NCBI GenBank assembly: GCA_016762975.1 | Contig: JAESUV010000002.1 | Location: 108,371-137,904 of the forward strand | Direction of reading: 5' to 3' | From: Gammaproteobacteria bacterium | GTDB lineage: Bacteria > Pseudomonadota > Gammaproteobacteria > Pseudomonadales > Pseudohongiellaceae | DNA: 29,534 nt | Part shown: one piece after another, positions 23,140 to 29,534 of the stretch | How positions within the stretch are numbered: the stretch's first letter is position 1 | How the letters are laid out: each line of letters starts with the position of its first letter | Notes under the pieces: model-generated | Seen by the model: only the letters and a program-made list of their open reading frames with translations | Databases searched by the model: none | What the model was told of the DNA's origin: nothing | Made by a program: the position numbers and the translations under genes

Positions 23140-24979
23140 TTTCTGGCTGTCCTACAGATATTATTTCGCCGCAGGCGCTTATCTACTTGGTATGTCATGG
23201 ATAGCTAGTGTGGTGTTCCTCTTCTTTATGCAGATGAACGTGTCAGAGGGCACACCGCTGACCGTTTTTCGCTTTGCAGTCTATAACTTAGGTGAAAAAC
23301 AGGTTCAGGATGCGCTTTTCCTTACAGTATTGATTGTTATCGCCTGCACGATTGGCCTAGCGGCTTTGTACTCACTAAGGACACGCGAGACAATCCACGG
23401 TAAAGCCCGGTGGGCCAGCCTACCCAGCATCGCTAAGAAGGGGATGCTAGGTGGGAAAGGAATATTACTTGGCAAAGTAGGTGATAAGTTCCTTTCTCTT
23501 CCTGGAGAGCTCTTTGCTCTTGTAGCAGCGCCTACTAGATCGGGCAAGGGCGTTGGAATTGTAATACCCAACTTACTCAATTGGCCCGATAGCGCAGTGG
23601 TCCTCGATGTAAAGTTCGAGAACTACGAAATAACTAGTGGGTTCAGAGAAAAACATGGCCAAAAGGTATTTCTCTTCAATCCGACTCCTAGAGACTACAT
23701 GACCCACCGCTACAACGCTTTGGGGTATATAAGCGAAGATCCTAACCACCGTATTGATGATATTCAGAAGATTGCTAATTTCCTTCTTCCTACACCACCC
23801 AAGAGTGACCCTATGTGGACCTCGGAAGGCCGAGATCTTTTCTTCGGCATTGTGTTGCTACTCCTCGATGTTGAAGAATTTCCTGTGACAATTGGTGAAG
23901 TATTGCGCCAATTAAAGACGGAAGAGGAAACGAGCGTCTACCTAGCGAATTTGATAAGCCACCACAAAGAAAACCTGTGCGCACCGTGTATCTCTTCAAT
24001 CGCAAACTTCATCAACAAACCACCCAAAGAACGAAGTGGTGTTAAAAGCGGGTTAACCACCGCCCTGAATTTGTGGTCAAACCCACTTATTGATGCAGCA
24101 ACCAGTGCCAACGATTTCGATCTTAGAGAGCTACGCAAGAAACGAATGACTATTTATATAGGTGTAACCCCTGACAATTTAACCAGACTGGCGCCACTCA
24201 TAAACCTATTTGTACAACAATTAATAGATCTTAATACGCAGGAGCTACCAGCGAAGTACGACAACAAAGGGAAAAGGCTATCAGGCAATCCCGACTTCAA
24301 GTACCAGGTTCTTTTACTCCTAGATGAATTCACAGCCATAGGCCGCCTAGAAATACTGGAGAAGGCGATTGCCTTCATAGCCGGCTACGGCATTAGGATG
24401 ATGACAATCATTCAATCAGTATCCCAGCTAAGGAGTGTTTACGGAGCAGATGTTGCTGAGACATTTCAGAAAAACCACGCCGCTACAGTGGTTTTTCGAC
24501 CTGAAAAAATGAAAGAAGCGGAAGAAATAGCCAATGAATTAGGATTCAAGACCGTTGAACAGAAAAGTACATCAACTCCCAAAATGTTTGGTGGTACTCG
24601 TGGTGAAGGGTCTATTTCGAAGTCGGACACCAAAAGGCCGCTTTTGCTTCCTCAGGAAGTCAAAATGTTGGGTGATAATGAAGCCATAATACTCTCCTCG
24701 GGCCTACTACCGATCAAGGCCACTAAGATTCGTTATTACGATGATCCTCATTTCACGCGCCGGCTATACGGTAAAACTCCAATACCCACCATAGATGTCT
24801 CTCTTGCTGCGCTACGAGGCGAGAAAGAGGATATCGACCTAAGCTTTATGTACGAAAAAGTAAGTATTCCAGACGATGGCGAGCGTAAACTTACCGATCA
24901 GGAAATAGAAGAAGCGACCAATTCATTCTTTGAAACCTTTATAGAACAAGCAGAAGGCGAGGACTCTAACGATGAGTGA
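23132..24979 (+). CDS. virD4: VirD4/TraG-type coupling protein
   Basis: 615 aa from ATG 23132, overlapping virB11 by 8 bp. Two N-terminal membrane segments (residues ~12-33 and 62-80), then Walker A APTRSGKG (133-140) and Walker B LLLLDEFTAIG, with the RecA-like fold of TraG/VirD4 proteins (IRMMTIIQSVSQL). The coupling protein recruits the relaxosome and effector proteins to the channel. The next gene overlaps by 8 bp. Confidence 0.95.
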   Translation: MNNFWLSYRYYFAAGAYLLGMSWIASVVFLFFMQMNVSEGTPLTVFRFAVYNLGEKQVQDALFLTVLIVIACTIGLAALYSLRTRETIHGKARWASLPSIAKKGMLGGKGILLGKVGDKFLSLPGELFALVAAPTRSGKGVGIVIPNLLNWPDSAVVLDVKFENYEITSGFREKHGQKVFLFNPTPRDYMTHRYNALGYISEDPNHRIDDIQKIANFLLPTPPKSDPMWTSEGRDLFFGIVLLLLDVEEFPVTIGEVLRQLKTEEETSVYLANLISHHKENLCAPCISSIANFINKPPKERSGVKSGLTTALNLWSNPLIDAATSANDFDLRELRKKRMTIYIGVTPDNLTRLAPLINLFVQQLIDLNTQELPAKYDNKGKRLSGNPDFKYQVLLLLDEFTAIGRLEILEKAIAFIAGYGIRMMTIIQSVSQLRSVYGADVAETFQKNHAATVVFRPEKMKEAEEIANELGFKTVEQKSTSTPKMFGGTRGEGSISKSDTKRPLLLPQEVKMLGDNEAIILSSGLLPIKATKIRYYDDPHFTRRLYGKTPIPTIDVSLAALRGEKEDIDLSFMYEKVSIPDDGERKLTDQEIEEATNSFFETFIEQAEGEDSNDE

Positions 24980-25742
24980 TAACAATCAAGTGAAGCCTGA
25001 ACCAAAAAATGAAAGTGCAGCGAAGCCCACAACCACTGAATCTGAACTCTTGACGGAATTTGACAGTGCGCTAAACCTGATAGGCGAGGCCGACGAGAAA
25101 AGAATCAAAGAAAAGCCGCCGGAATTTGAGCGGCGTTTTGATAGTGAAAAACGCCGTGGTGCGGAGTTGTTCTTCCACAAAGGTACAAGCAAAGAAGCGA
25201 TGCGCGATACTGGCGACAAAATCCTAGTGCATAAGGACAGTTCCAGGAGCGTAGCCGAAGAAGCGGCCACATTGGCCGATTCCAAAGGCTGGACACATAT
25301 TAACGTGAAAGGAAATCAAGACTTTCGCCAAAAGGTCTGGGAACAAGCAACAATGCTAGGGATTAATGTTGACGGCTATAAACCATCACAAGAAGAAGTC
25401 GCTGCAATAGATGCAAAGCTGAATTCTATCGAAGGGTCTACTACTGATCGCACACGATCAGAAAAACAAGACCTACGCGCCGCTTTGTCTGAAGCCTATT
25501 TGAGTGAGGATAAAGCGGCCGCACTAGAAAAGTATCCAGAATTGAAACCTCTGTACAAACTGGAATCGAGTGCACAAGAATTTGCAGATAATAAAATTAC
25601 GGACCCCGACTCAAAAGCATCCTTCGTTAGCGGTATTCGAGATCGAGGCTTAGACGAAATAGCAAACGGCAAAAAATTGCCCGAAATAGCCCCCACACCC
25701 ATAGTCCCGCTAGTTGAAAAATCCTTAGTCATGGAAAGGTAG
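24972..25742 (+). CDS. LPD7-domain protein, probable VirD4-linked T4SS factor or substrate
   Basis: 256 aa from ATG 24972, which overlaps the virD4 stop by 8 bp, so it is translationally coupled. The middle (residues 80-140: DTGDKILVHKDSSRSVAEE, ADSKGWTHINVKGNQDFR, then WEQATMLGINVDGYKPSQEE) is the LPD7 pattern found in relaxases and other mobile-element proteins. The C-terminal ~48 residues (194-241, ending LDEIANGKKLPEIAP) align without gaps to the Fic protein at 28257 (residues 214-261). No signal peptide or membrane segment. It may be a DNA-processing partner sent to the channel, or a substrate; the shared tail favours a common recognition by VirD4. Confidence 0.7.
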   Translation: MSDNNQVKPEPKNESAAKPTTTESELLTEFDSALNLIGEADEKRIKEKPPEFERRFDSEKRRGAELFFHKGTSKEAMRDTGDKILVHKDSSRSVAEEAATLADSKGWTHINVKGNQDFRQKVWEQATMLGINVDGYKPSQEEVAAIDAKLNSIEGSTTDRTRSEKQDLRAALSEAYLSEDKAAALEKYPELKPLYKLESSAQEFADNKITDPDSKASFVSGIRDRGLDEIANGKKLPEIAPTPIVPLVEKSLVMER

Positions 25743-25751
25743 TTAGATGCA

Positions 25752-25816
25752 CCGCTGGGCCGAAGCCCAGCGGAAAAATAGCAAAGGGTAGGGCCAGCCA
25801 CACGGGCTGACCCTTT
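25752..25816. terminator. Bidirectional terminator between the VirB/D4 operon and parB
   Basis: Two hairpins lie between the convergent genes: CCGCTGGGC-CGAA-GCCCAGCGG (25752-25773, a perfect 9-bp stem with a stable loop) and AAAGGGT...CAGCC-ACACG-GGCTG-ACCCTTT (25783-25816, with a bulge on one side). T-rich sequence follows the second on the plus strand, and a T-run follows it on the minus strand. Confidence 0.7.
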
Positions 25817-25821
25817 CTCAC

Positions 25822-27657
25822 TTAAAACTGAGTAGGAATAAATGCTTTACCTTCCGGCGTCTCTGACCACTCCACAACATGCTCGACCAATTTCGCTTTG
25901 GTCTGGGTGTTGGTCTTCGCTGCATTAGCCCACGTTTTTCCTCTCAATTTTCCGACTGACTCAATCAGTAATTTTAAACTTAATCGCGAGAAATAGTTTT
26001 CCTTAGTAGGCTTCCAATATTCAGCAAATGGCACCTTCAATTTATCCACAACACAGTCCTGCTCTTTATTTGCACCCTTGGAGCTAATCGTTAATGATTT
26101 AGCTACACAGTAAGTCACTAACTTATCTTTAACAGCTTTGGACAAACCACAAAACTTATCGAATCGCTTTGCTTCATCCTTGATAGCAAGCCATTCAGTA
26201 TCTAGTTTCTCTAACGCTGCATTGATCACTGTAGTAGCTGGCATATCTTCAATGTCTTCTTTGCTGGTCCTACTGCTAGCCACCTTGAAATCCATATCTA
26301 ACAGATTCCGTCCTTGGTGATAACCAGTCACTAAGACTTGCACACACACCGAATAGTGCAATATGTCCATCGCTATACTCGTCTGAGCCACTAAAGCTGC
26401 TTTAGTGGCTTGTTGCCTGTAATTCCCTAGATCAGTGTTCAGAGCCATTGACACGCCTTTCACGGCTGGCTCCTTGGCCTTATCTCCTGCTGTCTTAACT
26501 GATTCTGATTCTTTAGGTTGTGGTACGTCTTTCTTGAAAGCTATACCGTTTCTTAGGCGCAACTTTCCAGCACCATCAAACCCAACAAAACAACCACTGT
26601 AGGACTTCTGCTCTGCGGTGTAAGTAAGGTAGTCATTCTGTTTGTCATTTGCCTTTTGTAGCGCTTCTTCGGCCTTGTCGAACTCTTTATCTAGTTCATC
26701 CGGCCAGCCCTCTTCGCGACATTTTGCATCAATTGCGGTAAACACATCATCGAGCTTTTTAATCTTTGCAGTAAGAGCCTTCGGTACGCCAGCCAACACC
26801 GGAACCAAGTTAACAACATCGAACTCCTGACTCACAGAATCAATTAGCAATGTAGGTGTTACCCATAGCCAACCATCACCTGAAAGTTTAGCCGCTGCTT
26901 TATCCAGCTTTTCCATAGCCAATTTCGTAACCAGTTCCGAATCCGACAAGTACACAACATCCTCGAAAAGATCAGTATTTAATAGCCCACCGGCACTTAG
27001 GTAGGCCGCTTTACCTACAAACTTACCTATTCCATTTGATGTGACTACAGCCTCACCCGCTAACCAATTTTTAATACCATGTGGATGCAGTCTATGAGAG
27101 CTTGATAGCTCTTTGTAGCAAGCTTGCTGCCGCTTATGGTCATTACTCAACGTAAAGGCCATTATTGCGTCTAGAGTTATCTTACCCTTCCGGTAATATC
27201 CCAATAGCTTCGGACACACGGAACCCAAGCTCAGGCGTTGTTTTACATAGGTCCTCGATTTACCAGATCGCTCGGCCACGTCCGACACGTCAAGCCCATC
27301 GTCTTCTATCATTTTCCTATAGGCTTCAAATTCATCTGCTGGATGCATTGCTTCTCTTTGTACATTTTCCATCAATGAAATTTCTGTCAAGTTTTCACCC
27401 GCATCTCGTACCTGACACCCAACCGGCATATCAAAATCAATTTCCTTGTGAGTAACCAAATGCATTAACGCAGCTAGCCTACGACCGCCAGCAACCACCT
27501 CGAACTTTGATTTGTTTGGAATAACTATTAAATTTTGCAACACTCCCTGACTAGCGATACCCGCTATTAGTTCACTATCAGCTTTTTTTGAAGAGTCCAT
27601 AGATCGGACGTTCTGAGCAGAAAAGATTAATTGATTAAGTGGGATTTCTTGGTACAT
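25822..27657 (-). CDS. Large ParB-like partition/nuclease family protein
   Basis: 611 aa from ATG 27657. The N-terminal ParB domain is clear: VVAGGRRLAAL (GGRR at 57-60) and MENVQREAMHPADEFEAYRK (ENVQRE at 97-102), followed by a HTH (DVSDVAERSGKSRTYVKQRL, 123-142). Canonical ParB is ~300 aa; here a second half of ~400 aa, with charged and helical regions and no domain I recognise, is added. No ParA gene is in the window, so classical partition is not shown. Long ParB-like proteins are common in the leading region of conjugative plasmids. Repeat copy 3 lies 41 nt upstream of the start, the same distance as copy 1 from ardC. Confidence 0.85.
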   Translation of the reverse strand: MYQEIPLNQLIFSAQNVRSMDSSKKADSELIAGIASQGVLQNLIVIPNKSKFEVVAGGRRLAALMHLVTHKEIDFDMPVGCQVRDAGENLTEISLMENVQREAMHPADEFEAYRKMIEDDGLDVSDVAERSGKSRTYVKQRLSLGSVCPKLLGYYRKGKITLDAIMAFTLSNDHKRQQACYKELSSSHRLHPHGIKNWLAGEAVVTSNGIGKFVGKAAYLSAGGLLNTDLFEDVVYLSDSELVTKLAMEKLDKAAAKLSGDGWLWVTPTLLIDSVSQEFDVVNLVPVLAGVPKALTAKIKKLDDVFTAIDAKCREEGWPDELDKEFDKAEEALQKANDKQNDYLTYTAEQKSYSGCFVGFDGAGKLRLRNGIAFKKDVPQPKESESVKTAGDKAKEPAVKGVSMALNTDLGNYRQQATKAALVAQTSIAMDILHYSVCVQVLVTGYHQGRNLLDMDFKVASSRTSKEDIEDMPATTVINAALEKLDTEWLAIKDEAKRFDKFCGLSKAVKDKLVTYCVAKSLTISSKGANKEQDCVVDKLKVPFAEYWKPTKENYFSRLSLKLLIESVGKLRGKTWANAAKTNTQTKAKLVEHVVEWSETPEGKAFIPTQF

Positions 27658-27698
27658 ACGCTTTCTCTCTTTTTTTGGTTGTTTGTTTAAAACCCACA

Positions 27699-27872
27699 CC
27701 CTCTGGGGTTGAAAAACCCCAAGATCGCGAACGTAGTGAGTGAAAGCTGTTGGCTTTTCTGTGTCTAGGAAGGGGGAACCACCCAGCCTGCAACGCAGCG
27801 TAGCGAAGAGAAGGTTGGGGGATGCCTAGACTAAGGAAAAACAACTGCTAATCTGAAGCGCAGCCCAGAGGG
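27699..27872 (-). repeat. Structured repeat element, copy 3 (upstream of parB)
   Basis: 174 bp; ends CCCTCTGGG (27699-27707) and CCCAGAGGG (27864-27872). The left hairpin is GGGGTT-GAAA-AACCCC, and the long arm pairs GTCTAGGAA (27763-27771) with TGCCTAGAC (27823-27831). It lies in the intergenic region between divergent parB (minus) and the vbhA-fic module (plus). The element is in the same orientation as copies 1 and 2. Confidence 0.85.
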
Positions 27873-27890
27873 AAGGTTATCGTTTGAAAA

Positions 27891-27967
27891 GCTCGAGGCG
27901 GCCATTCTCACCGCGAGCTTCAAATTGTGCTGCGCTAGCAGCATAGGACTTTTGGACTAAGGTCCTA
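27891..27967. promoter_or_regulatory. Companion hairpins of repeat copy 3
   Basis: Three dyads follow copy 3: a 28-nt hairpin at 27891-27918 (GCTCG...CGAGC, with the CGG/CCG core), homologous to the hairpin of copy 1; TGCTGC-GCTA-GCAGCA near 27927-27942; and TAGGAC...GTCCTA at 27944-27967. Together with the element they give a very structured single strand between parB and the antitoxin gene. Confidence 0.6.
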
Positions 27968-28000
27968 GCCGGTAGTACACCCCACAAAACTCCGCAGTTG

Positions 28001-28009
28001 TGGTATAAT
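28001..28009 (+). promoter_or_regulatory. Putative extended -10 promoter of the vbhA-fic operon
   Basis: TGGTATAAT fits the extended -10 form (TGnTATAAT); no good -35 is seen at the usual spacing. It lies 25 bp upstream of the antitoxin start, so the transcript has a very short leader containing the AAGGAG site. Confidence 0.65.
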
Positions 28010-28034
28010 ATTTGCCTTGCAAGGAGTTAATAAA

Positions 28035-28223
28035 ATGGCAACTATTGAAGAACGGCAGATAAGTAACGTCATTGCTAACGCAACTCTGGAGGGTCTAAAG
28101 TTCTCTGACCAGCAGATAGTCCGCCTGCGAGCTATGGCCTACGGCGAAATGACCATTGATGAAGCTATCGCTGAGATTCACGCTGAAATCGCTGAGCGCA
28201 ATAAGATCCCTGAGCCAGCCTAG
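28035..28223 (+). CDS. vbhA: VbhA-like antitoxin of a Fic toxin
   Basis: 62 aa from ATG 28035, with AAGGAG at 28021-28026; an in-frame ATG at 28017 would overlap this site. The segment SNVIANATLEGLKFSDQQIV, then MAYGEMTIDEAIAEIHAEI, matches the VbhA plan, in which the inhibitory helix carries (S/T)xxxE(G/N). Here the helix reads NATLEG: the Glu-Gly is kept but the Ser/Thr position is Asn. VbhA-type proteins insert this Glu into the Fic active site and block AMP transfer. The toxin follows 33 bp downstream. Confidence 0.85.
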   Translation: MATIEERQISNVIANATLEGLKFSDQQIVRLRAMAYGEMTIDEAIAEIHAEIAERNKIPEPA

Positions 28224-28252
28224 CACTCCAGATCCTATGCCTTCTAGGAGTG
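28224..28252 (+). promoter_or_regulatory. Hairpin enclosing the ribosome site of fic
   Basis: CACTCC-AGA (28224-28232) pairs with TCT-A-GGAGTG (28243-28252), one base bulged. The right arm contains the GGAG that would bind the ribosome for fic (ATG 28257). In the folded state the site is hidden, which would link toxin translation to passage of ribosomes over vbhA. Confidence 0.6.
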
Positions 28253-28256
28253 CGTC

Positions 28257-29093
28257 ATGGCTGATCCCTACCTCATTCCAGGCACGCAAACACTCCGAAA
28301 TAAACTCAATATCACCGACCCCAATTTACTGCAAGAAGCTGAACAGGATCTTTCGTCTGCGCGCGATATGGAGATCGCGCGTTACCCTGTACCTGGCAAC
28401 TTTGACTATCAGCATTTAAAGGACATCCACAAGAAGCTATTCGGTGATGTGTACCCTTGGGCTGGCGAACCACGAACTGTTGATATACACAAAGCATCAA
28501 CATTCGCACCGGCCCGTTTACTGGAGCAATCCGCAAACAAGGTTTTTGGCGATCTTGCCAAGGACGGGTATTTAAGAGGATTGGAGAAAGGCGAATTTAT
28601 TGTTAAGGCAGCTACTCATTTTGGCGAAATAAATTTCGTTCATCCTTTTCGCGACGGCAATGGACGAACACAGCGCGTGTTCTTTGACCACTTAGCAGCA
28701 AGAGCCGGTCATAGCTTTGACTGGAGCAGAATAGATCAGAAGGAAATAATTCAAGCCACCATACACGCGACTAATAACAATCCTTCGCTTTTGAAGGACG
28801 CTTTGGAAAAGGTGTATCTAGATCCTCTAACTGATAAGTCCAGGGACGCCAAGCTCGAAGAGCTTAAACTGCGCGACCCGAAACAATTCAACACGCTCAT
28901 GGAGTTTACAAGCACCGCGAGATCCTTTGCTGCTAAGACTATTCACTCGTCAGAGTCAGCGAGGCGGTTTGTGGACGCGACAACAGACAAACTCCTGGAC
29001 CAAGTAGACCAAGGCCGTGCATTACCCAAGATCGCACCAAACAGACCTGCAAGTCCGGCGAAAGACATTGGGCCGAAAGACTTCGAGCGGTAG
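28257..29093 (+). CDS. VbhT-like Fic-domain toxin with a C-terminal tail shared with the LPD7 protein
   Basis: 278 aa from ATG 28257. The Fic core is complete: HPFRDGNGRTQR at residues 129-140 (His129 catalytic, Asp133 for metal, Arg137/Arg140 for phosphate), preceded by the flap region WAGEPRTVDIHKASTFAPA. Fic enzymes of this kind transfer AMP to a target; VbhT-type FicTs act on gyrase and topoisomerase IV. After the Fic domain (to ~180) comes a C-terminal region with no BID domain; residues 214-261 match the LPD7 protein at 24972 without gaps and end LLDQVDQGRALPKIAP. With VbhA it forms a toxin-antitoxin pair, and the shared tail suggests export by VirD4. Confidence 0.9.
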   Translation: MADPYLIPGTQTLRNKLNITDPNLLQEAEQDLSSARDMEIARYPVPGNFDYQHLKDIHKKLFGDVYPWAGEPRTVDIHKASTFAPARLLEQSANKVFGDLAKDGYLRGLEKGEFIVKAATHFGEINFVHPFRDGNGRTQRVFFDHLAARAGHSFDWSRIDQKEIIQATIHATNNNPSLLKDALEKVYLDPLTDKSRDAKLEELKLRDPKQFNTLMEFTSTARSFAAKTIHSSESARRFVDATTDKLLDQVDQGRALPKIAPNRPASPAKDIGPKDFER

Positions 29094-29133
29094 TACAAAC
29101 TACACCTGCTAGAAATCAAAATGGAGAATAAAT

Positions 29134-29379
29134 ATGCAGTGCGGACATTGCGGAACAGAAATTAGGGATGGCTTTGCTGTTTGCCCGAGCTGCGGTGCTC
29201 ATCGCCGACAAGACGGAAGGCTTATTGGCATTGGCCTATTCGTACTGTTGGTAGGATTGGTCGCATCGCTTCAAGCCGCTGGCCTAGCACAGTATTCAAT
29301 CGCCATTTTTATTATCGGAGTTGGTGCATTGACAACACGCAGAGGCTTGCGAAAAAGATGGTATAGGCACAATGCCTAA
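29134..29379 (+). CDS. Zinc-ribbon membrane protein of unknown function
   Basis: 81 aa from ATG 29134 (MQCGHCGTEIRDGF), with AGGAGAA-type spacing weakly visible (GGAGAATAAAT). The N-terminus has two zinc-binding knuckles, CGHCG and CPSCG, a zinc ribbon. Two hydrophobic segments follow (LIGIGLFVLLVGLVASLQAA and YSIAIFIIGVGAL), ending with a basic tail (RRGLRKRWYRH). Unknown role; many such small proteins are found on mobile elements. Confidence 0.65.
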   Translation: MQCGHCGTEIRDGFAVCPSCGAHRRQDGRLIGIGLFVLLVGLVASLQAAGLAQYSIAIFIIGVGALTTRRGLRKRWYRHNA

Positions 29380-29383
29380 TATA

Positions 29384-29461
29384 GAAGAGAAGGTTGGGGG
29401 GGATACTCTGGAAAAGGCGTATCCAGATCCTCTTACCGATAAGTCCAGGGATGCCAAGCCC
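29384..29461 (+). pseudogene. Scar: fragment of the repeat element joined to a fic gene fragment
   Basis: 29384-29400 (GAAGAGAAGGTTGGGGG) is identical to 17 bp inside repeat copies 1 and 3. From 29405 to 29461 the sequence matches fic positions 28800-28856 (57 bp, about eight mismatches), encoding TLEKAYPDPLTDKSRDAKP. Neither part is complete and there is no start or stop in the right place, so this is a remnant of a second element-plus-fic unit or of recombination between them. The 73 bp after it hold only a weak dyad. Confidence 0.75.
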
Positions 29462-29534
29462 TTCTTCATTTTCTAAAACCTCTGTTTTAGTGTGATAACA
29501 GGTTGAAAGGTTTTCTGACCGAGCTTCTGTGCAT

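Overview
The window is a conjugative plasmid backbone (or a closely similar integrated element) of a gammaproteobacterium, probably marine or environmental. That host guess is inference: it rests on moderate GC, a RepA of the broad PF10134 type, StbDE, and a VirB/VirD4 plus thin-pilus combination. No chromosomal housekeeping gene, tRNA, rRNA, CRISPR array or insertion sequence was seen. The window opens inside one gene and closes just after a decayed gene fragment.

Layout. (1) 1-4073, plus strand: end of a type IVb (R64-like thin pilus) operon: PilQ-type ATPase tail, PilR inner-membrane protein, PilS pilin, a pilin-like protein, a short PilV-like protein and a secreted Cys-rich repeat protein. 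(2) 4163-6548, plus strand: accessory cargo: a secreted matrixin-like metalloprotease and a lipoprotein flanked by two small paralogous ORFs of unknown function. (3) 6657-10112, minus strand: StbDE toxin-antitoxin, an ArdC-like antirestriction protein, a small HTH protein, RadC and SSB, which is typical leading-region content. (4) 10113-11407: replication origin with AT-rich 14-mers, two iteron arrays of different period (5 x 22 bp and 14 x 20 bp) and a perfect DnaA box. (5) 11408-13355: RepA initiator and, convergent to it, a RepB-like primase. (6) 13448-25742, plus strand: TrbM, an unknown leader protein, VirB2-VirB11 including a 52-aa VirB7-like lipoprotein, VirD4, and an LPD7-domain protein. 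(7) 25822-27657, minus strand: large ParB-like protein. (8) 28035-29379, plus strand: VbhA-like antitoxin and Fic toxin, then a zinc-ribbon membrane protein, and at 29384-29461 a scar that joins a piece of the repeat element to a piece of the fic gene.

The two observations I would follow first are these. A structured element of about 174 bp occurs three times (8146-8318, 9331-9504, 27699-27872), always directly upstream of a minus-strand leading-type gene (ardC, radC, parB); it is a candidate single-stranded-DNA promoter (Frpo/ssi-like) for expression on entry into a recipient. Second, the Fic toxin and the LPD7 protein encoded just after virD4 share a gapless C-terminal domain of about 48 residues (18 identities by my hand alignment), which I infer may be a VirD4 translocation signal; the Fic toxin would then be an inter-bacterial effector comparable to Bartonella VbhT but with a different tail.

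Working together: RepA, primase and iterons replicate the plasmid; VirB2-B11/D4 build the mating channel; the type IVb pilus probably helps contact recipients; ArdC, RadC, SSB and ParB-like protein protect or establish incoming DNA; StbDE and VbhA/Fic stabilise the plasmid. No relaxase is present, so oriT and relaxase, if they exist, lie outside.
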